A stretch of 64,000 nucleotides of DNA from Microbacterium laevaniformans (GTDB taxonomy: Bacteria > Actinomycetota > Actinomycetes > Actinomycetales > Microbacteriaceae), in assembly GCF_016907555.1 (NCBI RefSeq), contig NZ_JAFBCE010000001.1:2294001-2358000 (forward strand), read 5' to 3'. The notes beneath the pieces were generated by a model. That model worked only from the letters and a program-made list of their open reading frames with translations. It was not told the DNA's origin and made no database searches. Positions within the stretch are counted from its first letter, which is position 1; each line of letters opens with the position of its first letter. A program made the translations under genes and the position numbers. Positions 8,946-16,738 of this stretch are shown in pieces.

Positions 8946-10412
8946 TCAGTCCTGGGCCGCTCTGCGCCGCGCGCCGAGGTCGATGACCCCCAGCAGCAGC
9001 GCGATGCCCAGGAAGACGCCGACGGCCACCATGCCGTAGGCGTACGCATCGTGGAAGACCGCGAGCGCGTCGCCCCCGCCGTCCTTCTCTCGATAGACCG
9101 TCGAGTAGAACAGCGAGAGCCCGATCGCGGTGCCCACTGCCGTGCCGACGCGCTGGCCGAGCTGGCCGACCGAACCGGCGAGGCCCCCCTCGCGCGTCGG
9201 GATCTCGGCGAGGGTGAGCGTCTGGTTCGGCGCGACGACGAAGCCGGCGCCGGCACCGGCGAGGACCATGACCCCCGCCATGGCGTACTCCACGACTCCG
9301 GCCGGCACCGTATACGCGACGATCGCGAGGGCGACGACGCTCACGAGCACCACGATCAGCCCGCCGACCACGAGGGGTCGCCCGAGCCGCGCGACGAGCG
9401 AGCCGCCGAACCACGCGGTGATGGCGCTGGCCACGGCGAAGCCGATGGACACCATGCCGGCGAAGACGGGCTCGGTGCCGATGCCGATCTGCAGGAACAG
9501 CGTGGTCAGCAGGAACATCGCCGGGATCGCCGTGAAGTAGGTGGTCACGACGAGGGTGCCGTTGCGAAACGACGAGATCGAGAAGAGCGAGAACGGCACG
9601 AGCGGCGAGCGACCGGATGCCGCATACCGCCGCTCCCACCAGGTGAACGCGCTCACGAAGACGACGAAGAGAACGAGGCTCCACCACCGACGCGGATCGT
9701 CGGTCGGGGCGCCGGTCGTGAAGAGGAAGGGCCACATGAGGGTCACGATCGTGAACGCGAGCAGCATGAGGCCGACGGGGTCCAGCTGCAGGCGACCGGG
9801 CGTCGATCGACGCGTTCGCGGGAGCAGGCCCAGCACACCGGCGATGACCAGTGCACACAGCGGCACGTTGATCCAGAAGATCCACCGCCAGCCGTCCTGC
9901 ACCCCGCCGACGGCGATCATGAGGCCACCGAAGGTGGGGCCGATCGCAGTGGCGACACCGATCGTGGCTCCGAACAGTCCGAACGCGCGACCGCGCTCCT
10001 TGCCGACGAAGATCTGCTGGATGGTTCCCAGCACCTGCGGCATCTGGATGCCGGCGGCGAGGCCCTGGACCAGGCGGGCAGCGATCAGCACCTCGATCGT
10101 GGGCGCCAGGGCGCAGACGACACTGGTGACGAGGAACAGGCTCAACCCGACGAGGAACAGGGCTTTGCGCGAGCGTTGATCGCCGAGCCGCCCGAAGGGC
10201 ACGAGCGCGAGACCGAACATGAGCACGTAGCCGGAGACGACGATCTGCAGCTGGGTCGAACCGGCCCCCAGCGCCTTCTCGATCGAGGGCAGCGCGACGT
10301 TCACCTTGCTCAGATCGAGGATCGTCAGCGCCGCGACGGATACGCAGACCCAGAACGCGCGCCAGCGCTGCCCGCCGTTGAGGGAGATACTCGCGGTACC
10401 CGGACTGGTCAT
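8946..10412 (-). CDS. MFS drug exporter, DHA2 type
   Basis: This 488-aa integral membrane protein fits the 14-helix DHA2 (EmrB/QacA) branch of the major facilitator superfamily. It shows the loop 2-3 motif GRLGDQRSRKALFLVG near residue 75 and the antiporter motif C-like GATIGVATAIGPTFGGLM near residue 148. Such proteins export hydrophobic drugs or metabolites by proton exchange; the substrate cannot be read from sequence. The ATG is preceded by TAACGT plus six bases (leaderless). It sits alone with no adjacent regulator. A second DHA2 protein is at 58889-60508. Confidence 0.9.
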   Translation of the reverse strand: MTSPGTASISLNGGQRWRAFWVCVSVAALTILDLSKVNVALPSIEKALGAGSTQLQIVVSGYVLMFGLALVPFGRLGDQRSRKALFLVGLSLFLVTSVVCALAPTIEVLIAARLVQGLAAGIQMPQVLGTIQQIFVGKERGRAFGLFGATIGVATAIGPTFGGLMIAVGGVQDGWRWIFWINVPLCALVIAGVLGLLPRTRRSTPGRLQLDPVGLMLLAFTIVTLMWPFLFTTGAPTDDPRRWWSLVLFVVFVSAFTWWERRYAASGRSPLVPFSLFSISSFRNGTLVVTTYFTAIPAMFLLTTLFLQIGIGTEPVFAGMVSIGFAVASAITAWFGGSLVARLGRPLVVGGLIVVLVSVVALAIVAYTVPAGVVEYAMAGVMVLAGAGAGFVVAPNQTLTLAEIPTREGGLAGSVGQLGQRVGTAVGTAIGLSLFYSTVYREKDGGGDALAVFHDAYAYGMVAVGVFLGIALLLGVIDLGARRRAAQD

Positions 10413-10463
10413 CCGTCCACGTTATCGCCCCCTCACGCGTGGCCACCGTCCCACGACACAGCG

Positions 10464-10500
10464 GACGGGCGGCTCGGAGACCGTTTCCGAGCCGCCCGTC
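10464..10500 (-). terminator. strong hairpin downstream of the anchor-protein stub
   Basis: A perfect 15-bp inverted repeat (GACGGGCGGCTCGGA at 10464-10478 and its complement at 10486-10500) has a 7-nt loop. It lies 15 bp beyond the stop codon of the sortase-anchor remnant on the minus strand, the expected place for its terminator. Confidence 0.7.
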
Positions 10501-10515
10501 GCGGTGGGTGCGGAC

Positions 10516-10650
10516 TCAGCCGTTTCGGATGCGGCGGCGTCCGATCAGCAGGACGGCTCCGGCCACCAGCAGCAGCGCTGCGAGCATGCTCGCCGCCGTG
10601 ATCAGCACCGGGCTCTGACCGCTCGTGGCCAGCGAGGCCGCGCCGGGGTC
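10516..10650 (-). pseudogene. C-terminal stub of a sortase-anchored surface protein
   Basis: The last 44 codons of a cell-wall anchored protein survive. They show the sorting-like motif SLATSGQSP, a hydrophobic helix (VLITAASMLAALLLVAGAVL) and the basic tail GRRRIRNG, followed by a terminator. Upstream of about 10650 the frame becomes Arg-rich with no resemblance to a surface protein, and the opposite strand there reads as the front of the next hydrolase. I infer that a deletion removed almost the whole gene. It could instead be a very short membrane peptide, but no start codon or ribosome site supports that. Confidence 0.55.
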
Positions 10651-10694
10651 CGGTCTCGCAGCTGACGGATGCCGTCGATCGCGCGATCGACAAG

Positions 10695-11456
10695 ATGACG
10701 GGCGTACCGACCGATGACGGGCGCATCGAGGTTTTCGCACACGGCGGTGCGAGCATGGTGGCCGAGCGTCGCGGCGATGCCGCGTCGGCGCGCACCGTGG
10801 TGCTGGTGCACGGGATCGGCATGGGTCGCAAGGTGTTCGGCGACCTGGTGCAGCATCTCGATGAGGAGGCACTGGTCGTCGCGCTGGATCTGCCCGGCTA
10901 CGGCGACGCTCCCGAGCCGACACCCACGCCCACGATCGAACGGATGGCCGACCTCGTCGCCGCGTATCTGCGCCATCTGGGACGGGGCCCGGTCGTGCTG
11001 CTCGGGCACTCGATGGGCACGCAGGTCGTCACCGAGACCGCCGCCCGACACCCCGACACGGTCGACCGGCTCGTCCTGGTCGCCCCCACCGTCGACCGCC
11101 ATCACCGCCGCGCGCTCCGCCGGCTCTGGCGCCTGGGGCGGGATCTGTGGGGCGAGAGCCCGAAGGTGCTGATGCTCGGCGCCCGCGAGTACGTGCGGGC
11201 CGGACCGAACCTGCGGCGCAAGATGCGGGCGATGCTCACTCACCGTCCGGAGGCGGTCTACGGGGGAGTCTCGGCGCTCACTCTCGTCGTGCGGGGCGAG
11301 TTCGACGTCGTCGTTCCGCGCGAATGGTTCGACGAGGTGGTCGGCGCGATCCCGAACTCACGTGCGTTCGTCGTCGAGGGCCACCGTCATGAGACTCTCA
11401 TCCGCACGGCAGGACCGACGGCCCGCGACCTGCGCCGGTGGCTGTCATCGCAATGA
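10695..11456 (+). CDS. alpha/beta-fold hydrolase
   Basis: This 253-aa protein has the serine hydrolase fold: the oxyanion strand VVLVHGIGMG near residue 37, the nucleophile elbow LGHSMGTQ near residue 103, an acid Asp in VVRGEFDVVVP, and the catalytic His in VVEGHRHETL near residue 232. The substrate is unknown. No ribosome site or -10 box precedes the ATG. Codons just upstream (about 10656-10694, reading SQLTDAVDRAIDK) look like protein-coding sequence that belongs in front, so the real N-terminus may have been lost at the junction with the anchor stub. Confidence 0.8.
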   Translation: MTGVPTDDGRIEVFAHGGASMVAERRGDAASARTVVLVHGIGMGRKVFGDLVQHLDEEALVVALDLPGYGDAPEPTPTPTIERMADLVAAYLRHLGRGPVVLLGHSMGTQVVTETAARHPDTVDRLVLVAPTVDRHHRRALRRLWRLGRDLWGESPKVLMLGAREYVRAGPNLRRKMRAMLTHRPEAVYGGVSALTLVVRGEFDVVVPREWFDEVVGAIPNSRAFVVEGHRHETLIRTAGPTARDLRRWLSSQ

Positions 11457-11482
11457 GCTGCGTCGACGGGCGCCGCGTGCGC

Positions 11483-11731
11483 TCAGTGCGGTTGTTCGTC
11501 CGCCGCGAGCTCGGCGATCAGCGCGAGGATGACCTCCTCTTCGGCCGGCACGCCCGTCTCGGCGATGCGGCTGCGGACGGCCTTGTCGACAACGGCCACG
11601 TTCTGCCCGCGGACGTCGGCGCGCAGCTGCGCGATCAGCCCGTCCAGGCGCTCCTGATCGGATGTCTCGAGCAGGTCGAGACGGGGCTGGTCCTGCGTCC
11701 GAGCGGACGTCGTGTCGTCCGTCTCACTCAT
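11483..11731 (-). CDS. small acidic protein of unknown function
   Basis: This 82-aa protein is acidic, with a predicted helical core (ERLDGLIAQLRADV and EEEVILALIAELAADEQ). It overlaps the stop of the gene at 11728-11961 by 4 bp (ATGA), so the two form one translation unit. It has no cysteine, no membrane helix and no recognised domain. I do not recognise the family. Confidence 0.6.
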   Translation of the reverse strand: MSETDDTTSARTQDQPRLDLLETSDQERLDGLIAQLRADVRGQNVAVVDKAVRSRIAETGVPAEEEVILALIAELAADEQPH

Positions 11732-11961
11732 CGCTGCGCCTCCTCGTCCTCGTGAGCCTGCTCGTCGGTACGCAGGTCGGGATCGAGCCCTGCCTGGATC
11801 TCGGCGCTCTCCACGAACCCGTCTGACACACCGTCCACGGCCGCCTCGGAGCGCTCCGACGCCGCGCGCGTCTCGTCATCGGCGACAGCCCCGCTCTCCC
11901 ATCCTCCGGCGGGCTCGGCGTTGATCACGCCGTCCGGGAGTTCGTCTCGCTCGGTGCTCAT
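11728..11961 (-). CDS. small, very acidic, probably disordered protein
   Basis: This 77-aa protein is rich in Glu, Asp and Ala and low in hydrophobic residues, so it is probably unfolded on its own. GAGGAG sits upstream of the ATG. It is the first gene of a two-gene unit with the small acidic protein at 11483-11731. No domain is recognised. A co-folding pair is one possibility, but nothing in the sequence proves it. Confidence 0.55.
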   Translation of the reverse strand: MSTERDELPDGVINAEPAGGWESGAVADDETRAASERSEAAVDGVSDGFVESAEIQAGLDPDLRTDEQAHEDEEAQR

Positions 11962-12058
11962 GGGCTCTCCTCACCTCGGTCGTCCCACTGTGCGGGGCCG
12001 CGCGGCGACCGACCAGACCCTTGACGGCGCCGGCGCCGAGGAGGTAGGCGATGACGAC

Positions 12059-12370
12059 TCAGGCGGTCCGCGGCGGCGCCAGCAGCGACCGGCGCTCGGG
12101 ATGCGCCGCGAACCAGTCGGCGACATACCAGCAGACCGGGCTGATGACGCGATCGCCCCGAGCGGCGACGTCGTCGACGGCCCGGGAGACGACCTCTGCC
12201 GCGTAGCCGTGACCCCGGAAAGTCGGCACGGTGTACGCCCGCGTCATCGCGACGGTGCGGCCGTCGTCGCGGTAGTCCAGCGCGCTCACGATCTGCTCCC
12301 CTCGGCGCAGCGTGTAGCGCGACGCGTCGGGCTCGTTGCTGAACGACAGCTCGTCGGCGGTTTCTGTCAT
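12059..12370 (-). CDS. GNAT-like N-acetyltransferase, YjdJ type
   Basis: This 103-aa protein is a minimal one-domain GNAT of the YjdJ/Gtn10 type. The acetyl-CoA binding segment reads FRGHGYAAEVV near residue 65, followed by VISPVCWYVADWFAAHPE, the conserved end of this subfamily. Such short forms are usually about 90-100 aa. The natural substrate is unknown. TAGCGT (12382-12377) followed by six bases and the ATG gives a leaderless start. About 100 bp of gene-free sequence separates it from the acidic pair downstream. Confidence 0.82.
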   Translation of the reverse strand: MTETADELSFSNEPDASRYTLRRGEQIVSALDYRDDGRTVAMTRAYTVPTFRGHGYAAEVVSRAVDDVAARGDRVISPVCWYVADWFAAHPERRSLLAPPRTA

Positions 12371-12426
12371 ATCTCTACGCTACGCCGGGGCGCAGGGGGC
12401 GGGGCGGGGATGGGACGGGTGCGGGG

Positions 12427-13020
12427 CTACGCCGCGGGACCGGCGGCAAGCGAGCGCACCCAGTCGTCGACCTCGCGCTGGCCCCGCAGCCGCAGCACGG
12501 GGTCGCCCGCGGCGATCCGTGCCTCCATCCGCCGGCGCATGCCCGGATAGCTCGTCCAGGCCCAGCGGATGATGTTGTCCTCCGGCTCCCATTTCAGCCA
12601 CGAGCGCACGCTCTCGCGGTTGCCGTGCCAGAGCTCTTCGCGCAGGATGCCGCGACGAAGGGTTCGCCGGAGCACCCGCCACATCACGACGCGACGCGGG
12701 TGGTCGACCCACACCACGACGTCGGCCCCGCCGGCGGTACCAGGCTCCATGAGACCGCGCAGCCGTGAGTTCCAGTTGCCGTCCGCGACCCACCCCTCGG
12801 GGTGCGCGGCGAGGAACGCTCGCACGCGTCCCCGAGCCTCCTCGAGGTTGCGATAGGTCCACCCCGCATCCCAGAACACAGCGTCCAGTTCGAGCCGGGC
12901 GATATGCATCCGCGCCGCGACGTCCTCCGCCAGCCGCGACTTGCCCGAGCCCGAGGTCCCGACGATGCGGATGCGGGCGGGCGGCGTCGTCGGGGCGTTC
13001 ACGACCATGCACTCTGTCAC
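12427..13020 (-). CDS. P-loop kinase-like protein, FlaR / topology-modulation family
   Basis: This roughly 197-aa protein has a Walker A loop IVGTSGSGKSRLAED near residue 19 and the adenylate-kinase-like LELDAVFWDAGWTYRNLEE that typifies FlaR-type proteins. VVVWVDHPRRVVMWRVLRRT and LRLRGQREVDDWV complete the family pattern. The biochemical role of the family is not settled; small-molecule kinase activity is presumed. The start is uncertain: GTG at 13020 and ATG at 13008 are both possible, and neither has a convincing ribosome site. It is divergent from the leaderless small ORF at 13093. Confidence 0.75.
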   Translation of the reverse strand: MTECMVVNAPTTPPARIRIVGTSGSGKSRLAEDVAARMHIARLELDAVFWDAGWTYRNLEEARGRVRAFLAAHPEGWVADGNWNSRLRGLMEPGTAGGADVVVWVDHPRRVVMWRVLRRTLRRGILREELWHGNRESVRSWLKWEPEDNIIRWAWTSYPGMRRRMEARIAAGDPVLRLRGQREVDDWVRSLAAGPAA

Positions 13021-13055
13021 ATTCCGTCATCTTGTGACGGCGGCATCCGTGCGGT

Positions 13056-13085
13056 TTGACACATCACGACGCGATTCGTCATAAT
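13056..13085 (+). promoter_or_regulatory. promoter of the leaderless Met/Cys-rich small ORF
   Basis: TTGACA (13056-13061), an 18-bp spacer and CATAAT (13080-13085) make one of the best sigma-70-type promoters in the window. Transcription would begin about seven bases after the -10, exactly at the ATG of the small ORF at 13093. Confidence 0.65.
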
Positions 13086-13092
13086 CAGGCCC

Positions 13093-13194
13093 ATGACTGA
13101 CAACGCACGCACTCTGTCCGCCCTGGAGGCGAACGGACATGCCGGCATCATGATGATGCCGCGCGTTGCCATGTGTTGCCGAATGTGCCACTGA
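13093..13194 (+). CDS. leaderless 33-codon ORF with a Met/Cys-rich end (possible regulatory leader)
   Basis: A consensus-like promoter places the transcription start on this ATG, so translation would begin without a 5' leader. The peptide ends MMMPRVAMCCRMCH: eight of its last 14 residues are Met or Cys, in a genome where both are rare. It stops 217 bp before a winged-helix regulator gene, and the gap is C-rich. This matches the general design of ribosome-stalling leader ORFs such as the polycysteine upstream ORFs known in mycobacteria. Whether it senses Met, Cys or something else is my inference. The peptide itself has no recognised domain. Confidence 0.5.
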   Translation: MTDNARTLSALEANGHAGIMMMPRVAMCCRMCH

Positions 13195-13411
13195 CGGTGA
13201 ACCCCGCCGGGTGCGCCCGCCGCCGCTGACCGACCTCCGTCAGCCGGCTGCCACCCCCCGAGCACCGCGCCGCGCACAACGCGAACGCCGGCTGTCTCGC
13301 ACAGGCCCTCGCATCCCATCCGATGCTGATCTCGCACCGGGCCTCACGCAACACACACCCGAACCCGCTCCTGGGCCGCACGCCCCGGGTTCCGCCCCGA
13401 AGGACATTCCC

Positions 13412-14149
13412 GTGTCGAACACCGCTCTTCTCGCCTCGCCCGCTCCCGTCCGTCACCTGCGCGCCGTCTCCGACGTGCCGCAACGTCCCGCCGTGGCCGC
13501 CCCGGCCGCGAGCACGGCGACCCCCGCCGCCGGCACCGTCCCGGTCGGCACCGCGCCGCGCGGCTTCGCTCTCTACGTCGGCATCGACGACGCGAAGGCG
13601 GCGGCAGACGGCGTCTCGCTCTCCACGCTCGTCGAAGCTCTGCGCCGCACGCTCGGCGAACTCGCCCCCCACGCCGAGACCTATGCCACCGTCGCCCTGG
13701 CGCCCGCGTCCGCCGGCGGCCGCGACGTCGACGTCGTGCGCCTCGCGCTCCACGAGCCGAGCGCCGTCGCCCGCACGAAGCAGGACGAGCCGGAGGACGA
13801 CCACGTGCCCGGAGGGGTGACGATCGACATCTCCCGCCGCCGCGTGCACATCGAGGGCAAGACCGCGCAGCTCACGTTCAAGGAGTTCGAGTTGCTGCAA
13901 TACCTCGTGCTCCGTGAGGGCCGCACCATCGAGCGCACCGAGCTCGTCTCGTCGCTGTGGAGCCACGCGGACGCCGACGAGGCACCCGGTGAACGCACGA
14001 TCGACGTGCACGTGCGGCGCCTGCGCTCCAAGCTCGGCCGTTATGAGGACATCGTCCGCACTGTCCGCGGCATCGGATACCGCTTCGACCGCCACGCCGA
14101 TGTCGTCATCCGCTACGGCCACGGCACACCCTCGCCCGACCGTTTCTGA
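13412..14149 (+). CDS. winged-helix transcription regulator without receiver domain
   Basis: This 245-aa protein has a C-terminal OmpR/PhoB-type winged helix (about residues 133-225): LTFKEFELLQYLVLREGRTI, then ELVSSLWSH, the recognition helix region RTIDVHVRRLRSKLGRYED and the wing IRTVRGIGYRF-like stretch. The first 130 residues have no phospho-receiver signature; they hold an Ala/Pro-rich segment and a small alpha/beta region (GFALYVGIDDAKAAADGVSL). The GTG at 13412 follows GAAGGA. A leaderless Met/Cys-rich ORF lies upstream on the same transcript, which suggests control at the RNA level. Its target genes are unknown. Confidence 0.8.
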   Translation: MSNTALLASPAPVRHLRAVSDVPQRPAVAAPAASTATPAAGTVPVGTAPRGFALYVGIDDAKAAADGVSLSTLVEALRRTLGELAPHAETYATVALAPASAGGRDVDVVRLALHEPSAVARTKQDEPEDDHVPGGVTIDISRRRVHIEGKTAQLTFKEFELLQYLVLREGRTIERTELVSSLWSHADADEAPGERTIDVHVRRLRSKLGRYEDIVRTVRGIGYRFDRHADVVIRYGHGTPSPDRF

Positions 14150-14205
14150 TCCGCGTCCACGCCACTCGCGTCGTGATGTCGGAGGCCCTGACATAGGGTG
14201 ACGGC

Positions 14206-15174
14206 ATGAGCACGCGGGAGAGGTTGCCGCCGCGCACGGCGCCGCCGGCGACGCGCGACCCGCGTCCTCCGTCGCCGCGGCCGATCGAAAGCGAGTACCG
14301 GCCGCGCGTGCTCACCGACGTCGCGCGCGCCGTACGACCGCAGCAGCGCGGCGCGCATGATCCGTCGCAGCTCGAGCACCAGGGCGTGATCTGGCGGGCC
14401 ACGCGCACGCCCGCGGGTGTCGCGACCCTGGCGTTGCGCATCGAACGCGACCGCGTCCGTGCCGCGGCCTGGGGTACCGGCGCCGCCTGGGCGCTGGAGC
14501 AGCTGCCGCGACTGTGCGGCGCCGACGACGACCCCGACGGTTTCCAACCCCACCGGCATCCGCTCATCTCCGATACCCATCACCGGCACGGCGATCTGCG
14601 GCTCGGTCGCACCGACCTCGTCTTCGACGCGCTGATCAGCGCCGTGTTCGAGCAGAAGGTGACGGGGCTGCAGGCCTTCGGCGCCTGGCGGATGATCCTC
14701 ACCTGGTGCGGCGAGCGCGCACCCGGCCCGACGCCCCGGCCGATGTTCGCCCCGCCGGCCGACTGGCACCTCATTCCGAGCTGGACGTGGCACCGCGCCG
14801 GACTCGAACCGCCGCAGTCGCAGACGATCGTGCAGGCGGCCGCCCGGCGCGCCTCGATCGAGCGGGCCGCTCGCGACCCGGCATCCGCCGACAGCGCCGT
14901 GACGAGCCTCCGCGGCATCGGGGCGTGGACCAGCGCGGAGATGCGCATCCGCGCCTTCGGCGATCCCGATGCCGTCAGCATCGGCGACTACCACCTCTCC
15001 CACCAGGTGGGCTACGCCCTGACCGGTCGCCGCGTCGACGACGACGGGATGCTCGAGCTGCTGGAGCCCTGGCGCGGGCACCGCCAGCGCGTGATCAGAC
15101 TGATCGGGCTGAGCGGCCGGCTCGAACCGCGCCGCGGTCCCCGCTTCGCGCCGGAGGACCACCGCGGGCGGTGA
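14206..15174 (+). CDS. DNA-3-methyladenine glycosylase, AlkA-like (HhH-GPD)
   Basis: This 322-aa protein removes alkylated bases in base-excision repair. The helix-hairpin-helix segment is VTSLRGIGAWTSAEMRIRAF near residue 230, followed by SIGDYHLSHQVG, in which the Asp of GDYHL is the catalytic residue. The N-terminal part (residues 30-110) matches the AlkA-type beta domain only loosely, as in many actinobacterial members. TAGGGT (14194-14199) plus six bases precedes the ATG (leaderless). It stands alone between the winged-helix gene and a small membrane protein. Confidence 0.88.
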   Translation: MSTRERLPPRTAPPATRDPRPPSPRPIESEYRPRVLTDVARAVRPQQRGAHDPSQLEHQGVIWRATRTPAGVATLALRIERDRVRAAAWGTGAAWALEQLPRLCGADDDPDGFQPHRHPLISDTHHRHGDLRLGRTDLVFDALISAVFEQKVTGLQAFGAWRMILTWCGERAPGPTPRPMFAPPADWHLIPSWTWHRAGLEPPQSQTIVQAAARRASIERAARDPASADSAVTSLRGIGAWTSAEMRIRAFGDPDAVSIGDYHLSHQVGYALTGRRVDDDGMLELLEPWRGHRQRVIRLIGLSGRLEPRRGPRFAPEDHRGR

Positions 15175-15213
15175 GCGGGCGATGACACCGGGCCGACCTT
15201 CTACGCTGGTGCC

Positions 15214-15432
15214 ATGACCCACAGAGGATGGCCACGCGGCCGCATCGGCTGGTTGATCGGAACCGTGGTGCTGCTCGGCGCGGGAGTGCTGTTCGGACTC
15301 ATCATGCAGAACGTGCTGCTCGGCGTGCTGGTGGCCGTGATCGTCTCGATCGGCTGGCTCATCGCATACGAATCGTGGCGCGGACGCACGCCTGAGCTCG
15401 AGGACCCGTGGGACGACGGCGCGCAACTGTGA
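15214..15432 (+). CDS. small two-helix membrane protein
   Basis: This 72-aa protein has two adjacent transmembrane helices (GWLIGTVVLLGAGVLFGLIM and VLLGVLVAVIVSIGWLIAYE) and an acidic tail, ELEDPWDDGAQL. TACGCT (15202-15207) lies six bases before the ATG, so it is probably leaderless. The function is unknown; small proteins of this shape are common in Microbacteriaceae. It ends 23 bp before the Pr6Pr-like gene. Confidence 0.7.
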   Translation: MTHRGWPRGRIGWLIGTVVLLGAGVLFGLIMQNVLLGVLVAVIVSIGWLIAYESWRGRTPELEDPWDDGAQL

Positions 15433-15454
15433 GCGTGAGCCCTCACATGAGCGA

Positions 15455-15943
15455 ATGATCGCGCGCTCCCGCATCCTCGCCTTCGGCGACCGCGCCGTGG
15501 CGGCGCTCGTGATCGTGATCGGCATCGCCCGCGTGTCGGGGCTGTGGACGGCGAGTCCCAACTGGCTCACCGACGATCTCGTCCACATCGTCACGCCGAT
15601 CCTCGTGATCATCGACTGGGCGCTGTTCGTCCCCAAGGGTCATCTGCGCCGCCACGACCCGCTGCTGTGGGTGCTCATCCCGTTCGCGTATGTCGCGTTC
15701 GCGTACACCTACAGCGCCGTGAGGGGCCGGTTCGCGGGCGGCACGAGCGTGTCGTACCCGTTCATGAACGTCGCGAAACACGGGGTCGGCGGCGTCGCGT
15801 TGTGGATCGGCGGGCTGACCGTGGGGCCCGTCGCGGTCGGCTATGTCGTCGTGGGATGCGACCGCCTGCTCGCGCGGAAGCTCACATCTCCTCGTGCGTC
15901 TCGGGATCCCCGCCCCACAGACGACCCCGCTCCAGGGAGCTGA
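15455..15943 (+). CDS. Pr6Pr-like membrane protein, N-terminally short
   Basis: This 162-aa protein has the central and C-terminal features of the Pr6Pr family of membrane proteins: LVHIVTPILVIIDWALFVPK near residue 46, then PLLWVLIPFAYVAFAYTYSA and a final helix. Family members usually carry two more helices in front with an F.YFT.QSN-like motif, which is absent, so about 60 residues seem to be missing. No ribosome site is visible. The last 62 bp overlap the convergent aldo/keto reductase gene. It may be a truncated gene. Confidence 0.6.
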   Translation: MIARSRILAFGDRAVAALVIVIGIARVSGLWTASPNWLTDDLVHIVTPILVIIDWALFVPKGHLRRHDPLLWVLIPFAYVAFAYTYSAVRGRFAGGTSVSYPFMNVAKHGVGGVALWIGGLTVGPVAVGYVVVGCDRLLARKLTSPRASRDPRPTDDPAPGS

Positions 15944-16712
15944 GTGCCGCCATCTCGTCGTCGGTCAACGTGAAGCCGAAGACATCCGCATTCTCACGCT
16001 GACGCGCCGGCGTCGCCGACTTCGGGATCGGGGTCGAGCCGAGCTGGGTGTGCCAGCGCAGCACGGCCTGGGTGGGCGTGACCCCGTGCGCGGCGGCGAC
16101 ATCGGCGACCACCTGCTCGGCGAGCAGCTCGCTGCGCCGCGCCAGCGGGCTCCAGCTCTCGGTGCGGATGCCGTGAGCGGCGTGAAAGGCGCGCAGCGCT
16201 GCCTGAGGGAAGTACGGATGCATCTCGACCTGGTTGACGGCCGGGGTCACGCCCGTCTCCTCGATCAGTCGGGTGAGCATCTGCTCCGTGAAGTTCGAAA
16301 CACCGACCGAGCCGACCGCACCGTCGCTCTGCAGATCGACCATGGCACGGAAGGTCTCGACGTAGCGGCCGACGCTGGGGTTCGGCCAGTGGATGAGGTA
16401 GAGATCGATGCGCTCCAGGCCGAGACGCTCAAGGGAGGCGTGGGCGCTGCGGATCGTCTGGTCGTAGCCGTGGTCGCGGCCCGGGACCTTCGTCGTCACG
16501 ATGAGCTCGTCGCGGATGCCGCTGCGGCGGACCGCCTCGCCGACCTCGGTCTCGTTCTCGTAGTTCACGGCCGAGTCGAGCAGGCGATAGCCCGCGCCGA
16601 TGGCCGCCTCGATCGCGGCGACACCGTCCTCGCCCTGCAGCTTGTAGGTGCCGAATCCGAGCTCGGGAAAGGACGTGCCGTCGTTGAGCGCGACCGTGGG
16701 GATCATGACCAT
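15882..16712 (-). CDS. aldo/keto reductase
   Basis: This 276-aa NADPH-dependent oxidoreductase has the AKR pattern: GFGTYKLQG, then LLDSAVNYENE (catalytic Asp and Tyr), VTTKVPGRDHG (Lys), YLIHWPNPS (His) and the cofactor region IPKSATPARQRENADVF. It is closest in style to the AKR5/2,5-diketo-gluconate reductase group, but the substrate cannot be fixed. Two ATGs compete: 16712 is preceded by TAACGT plus six bases (leaderless), while 16706 has GGAGG at good spacing. I choose 16712 because the leaderless layout recurs throughout the window. Confidence 0.9.
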   Translation of the reverse strand: MVMIPTVALNDGTSFPELGFGTYKLQGEDGVAAIEAAIGAGYRLLDSAVNYENETEVGEAVRRSGIRDELIVTTKVPGRDHGYDQTIRSAHASLERLGLERIDLYLIHWPNPSVGRYVETFRAMVDLQSDGAVGSVGVSNFTEQMLTRLIEETGVTPAVNQVEMHPYFPQAALRAFHAAHGIRTESWSPLARRSELLAEQVVADVAAAHGVTPTQAVLRWHTQLGSTPIPKSATPARQRENADVFGFTLTDDEMAALSSLERGRLWGGDPETHEEM

Positions 16713-16738
16713 GCCTCCACGTTACGCCCGGCGCACGC

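Noticed and set aside
11962..12060. Minus-strand stretch reading VVIAYLLGAGAVKG
   Set aside because: It looks like a membrane helix, but a stop precedes it in frame and there is no start codon, so no gene can be supported.
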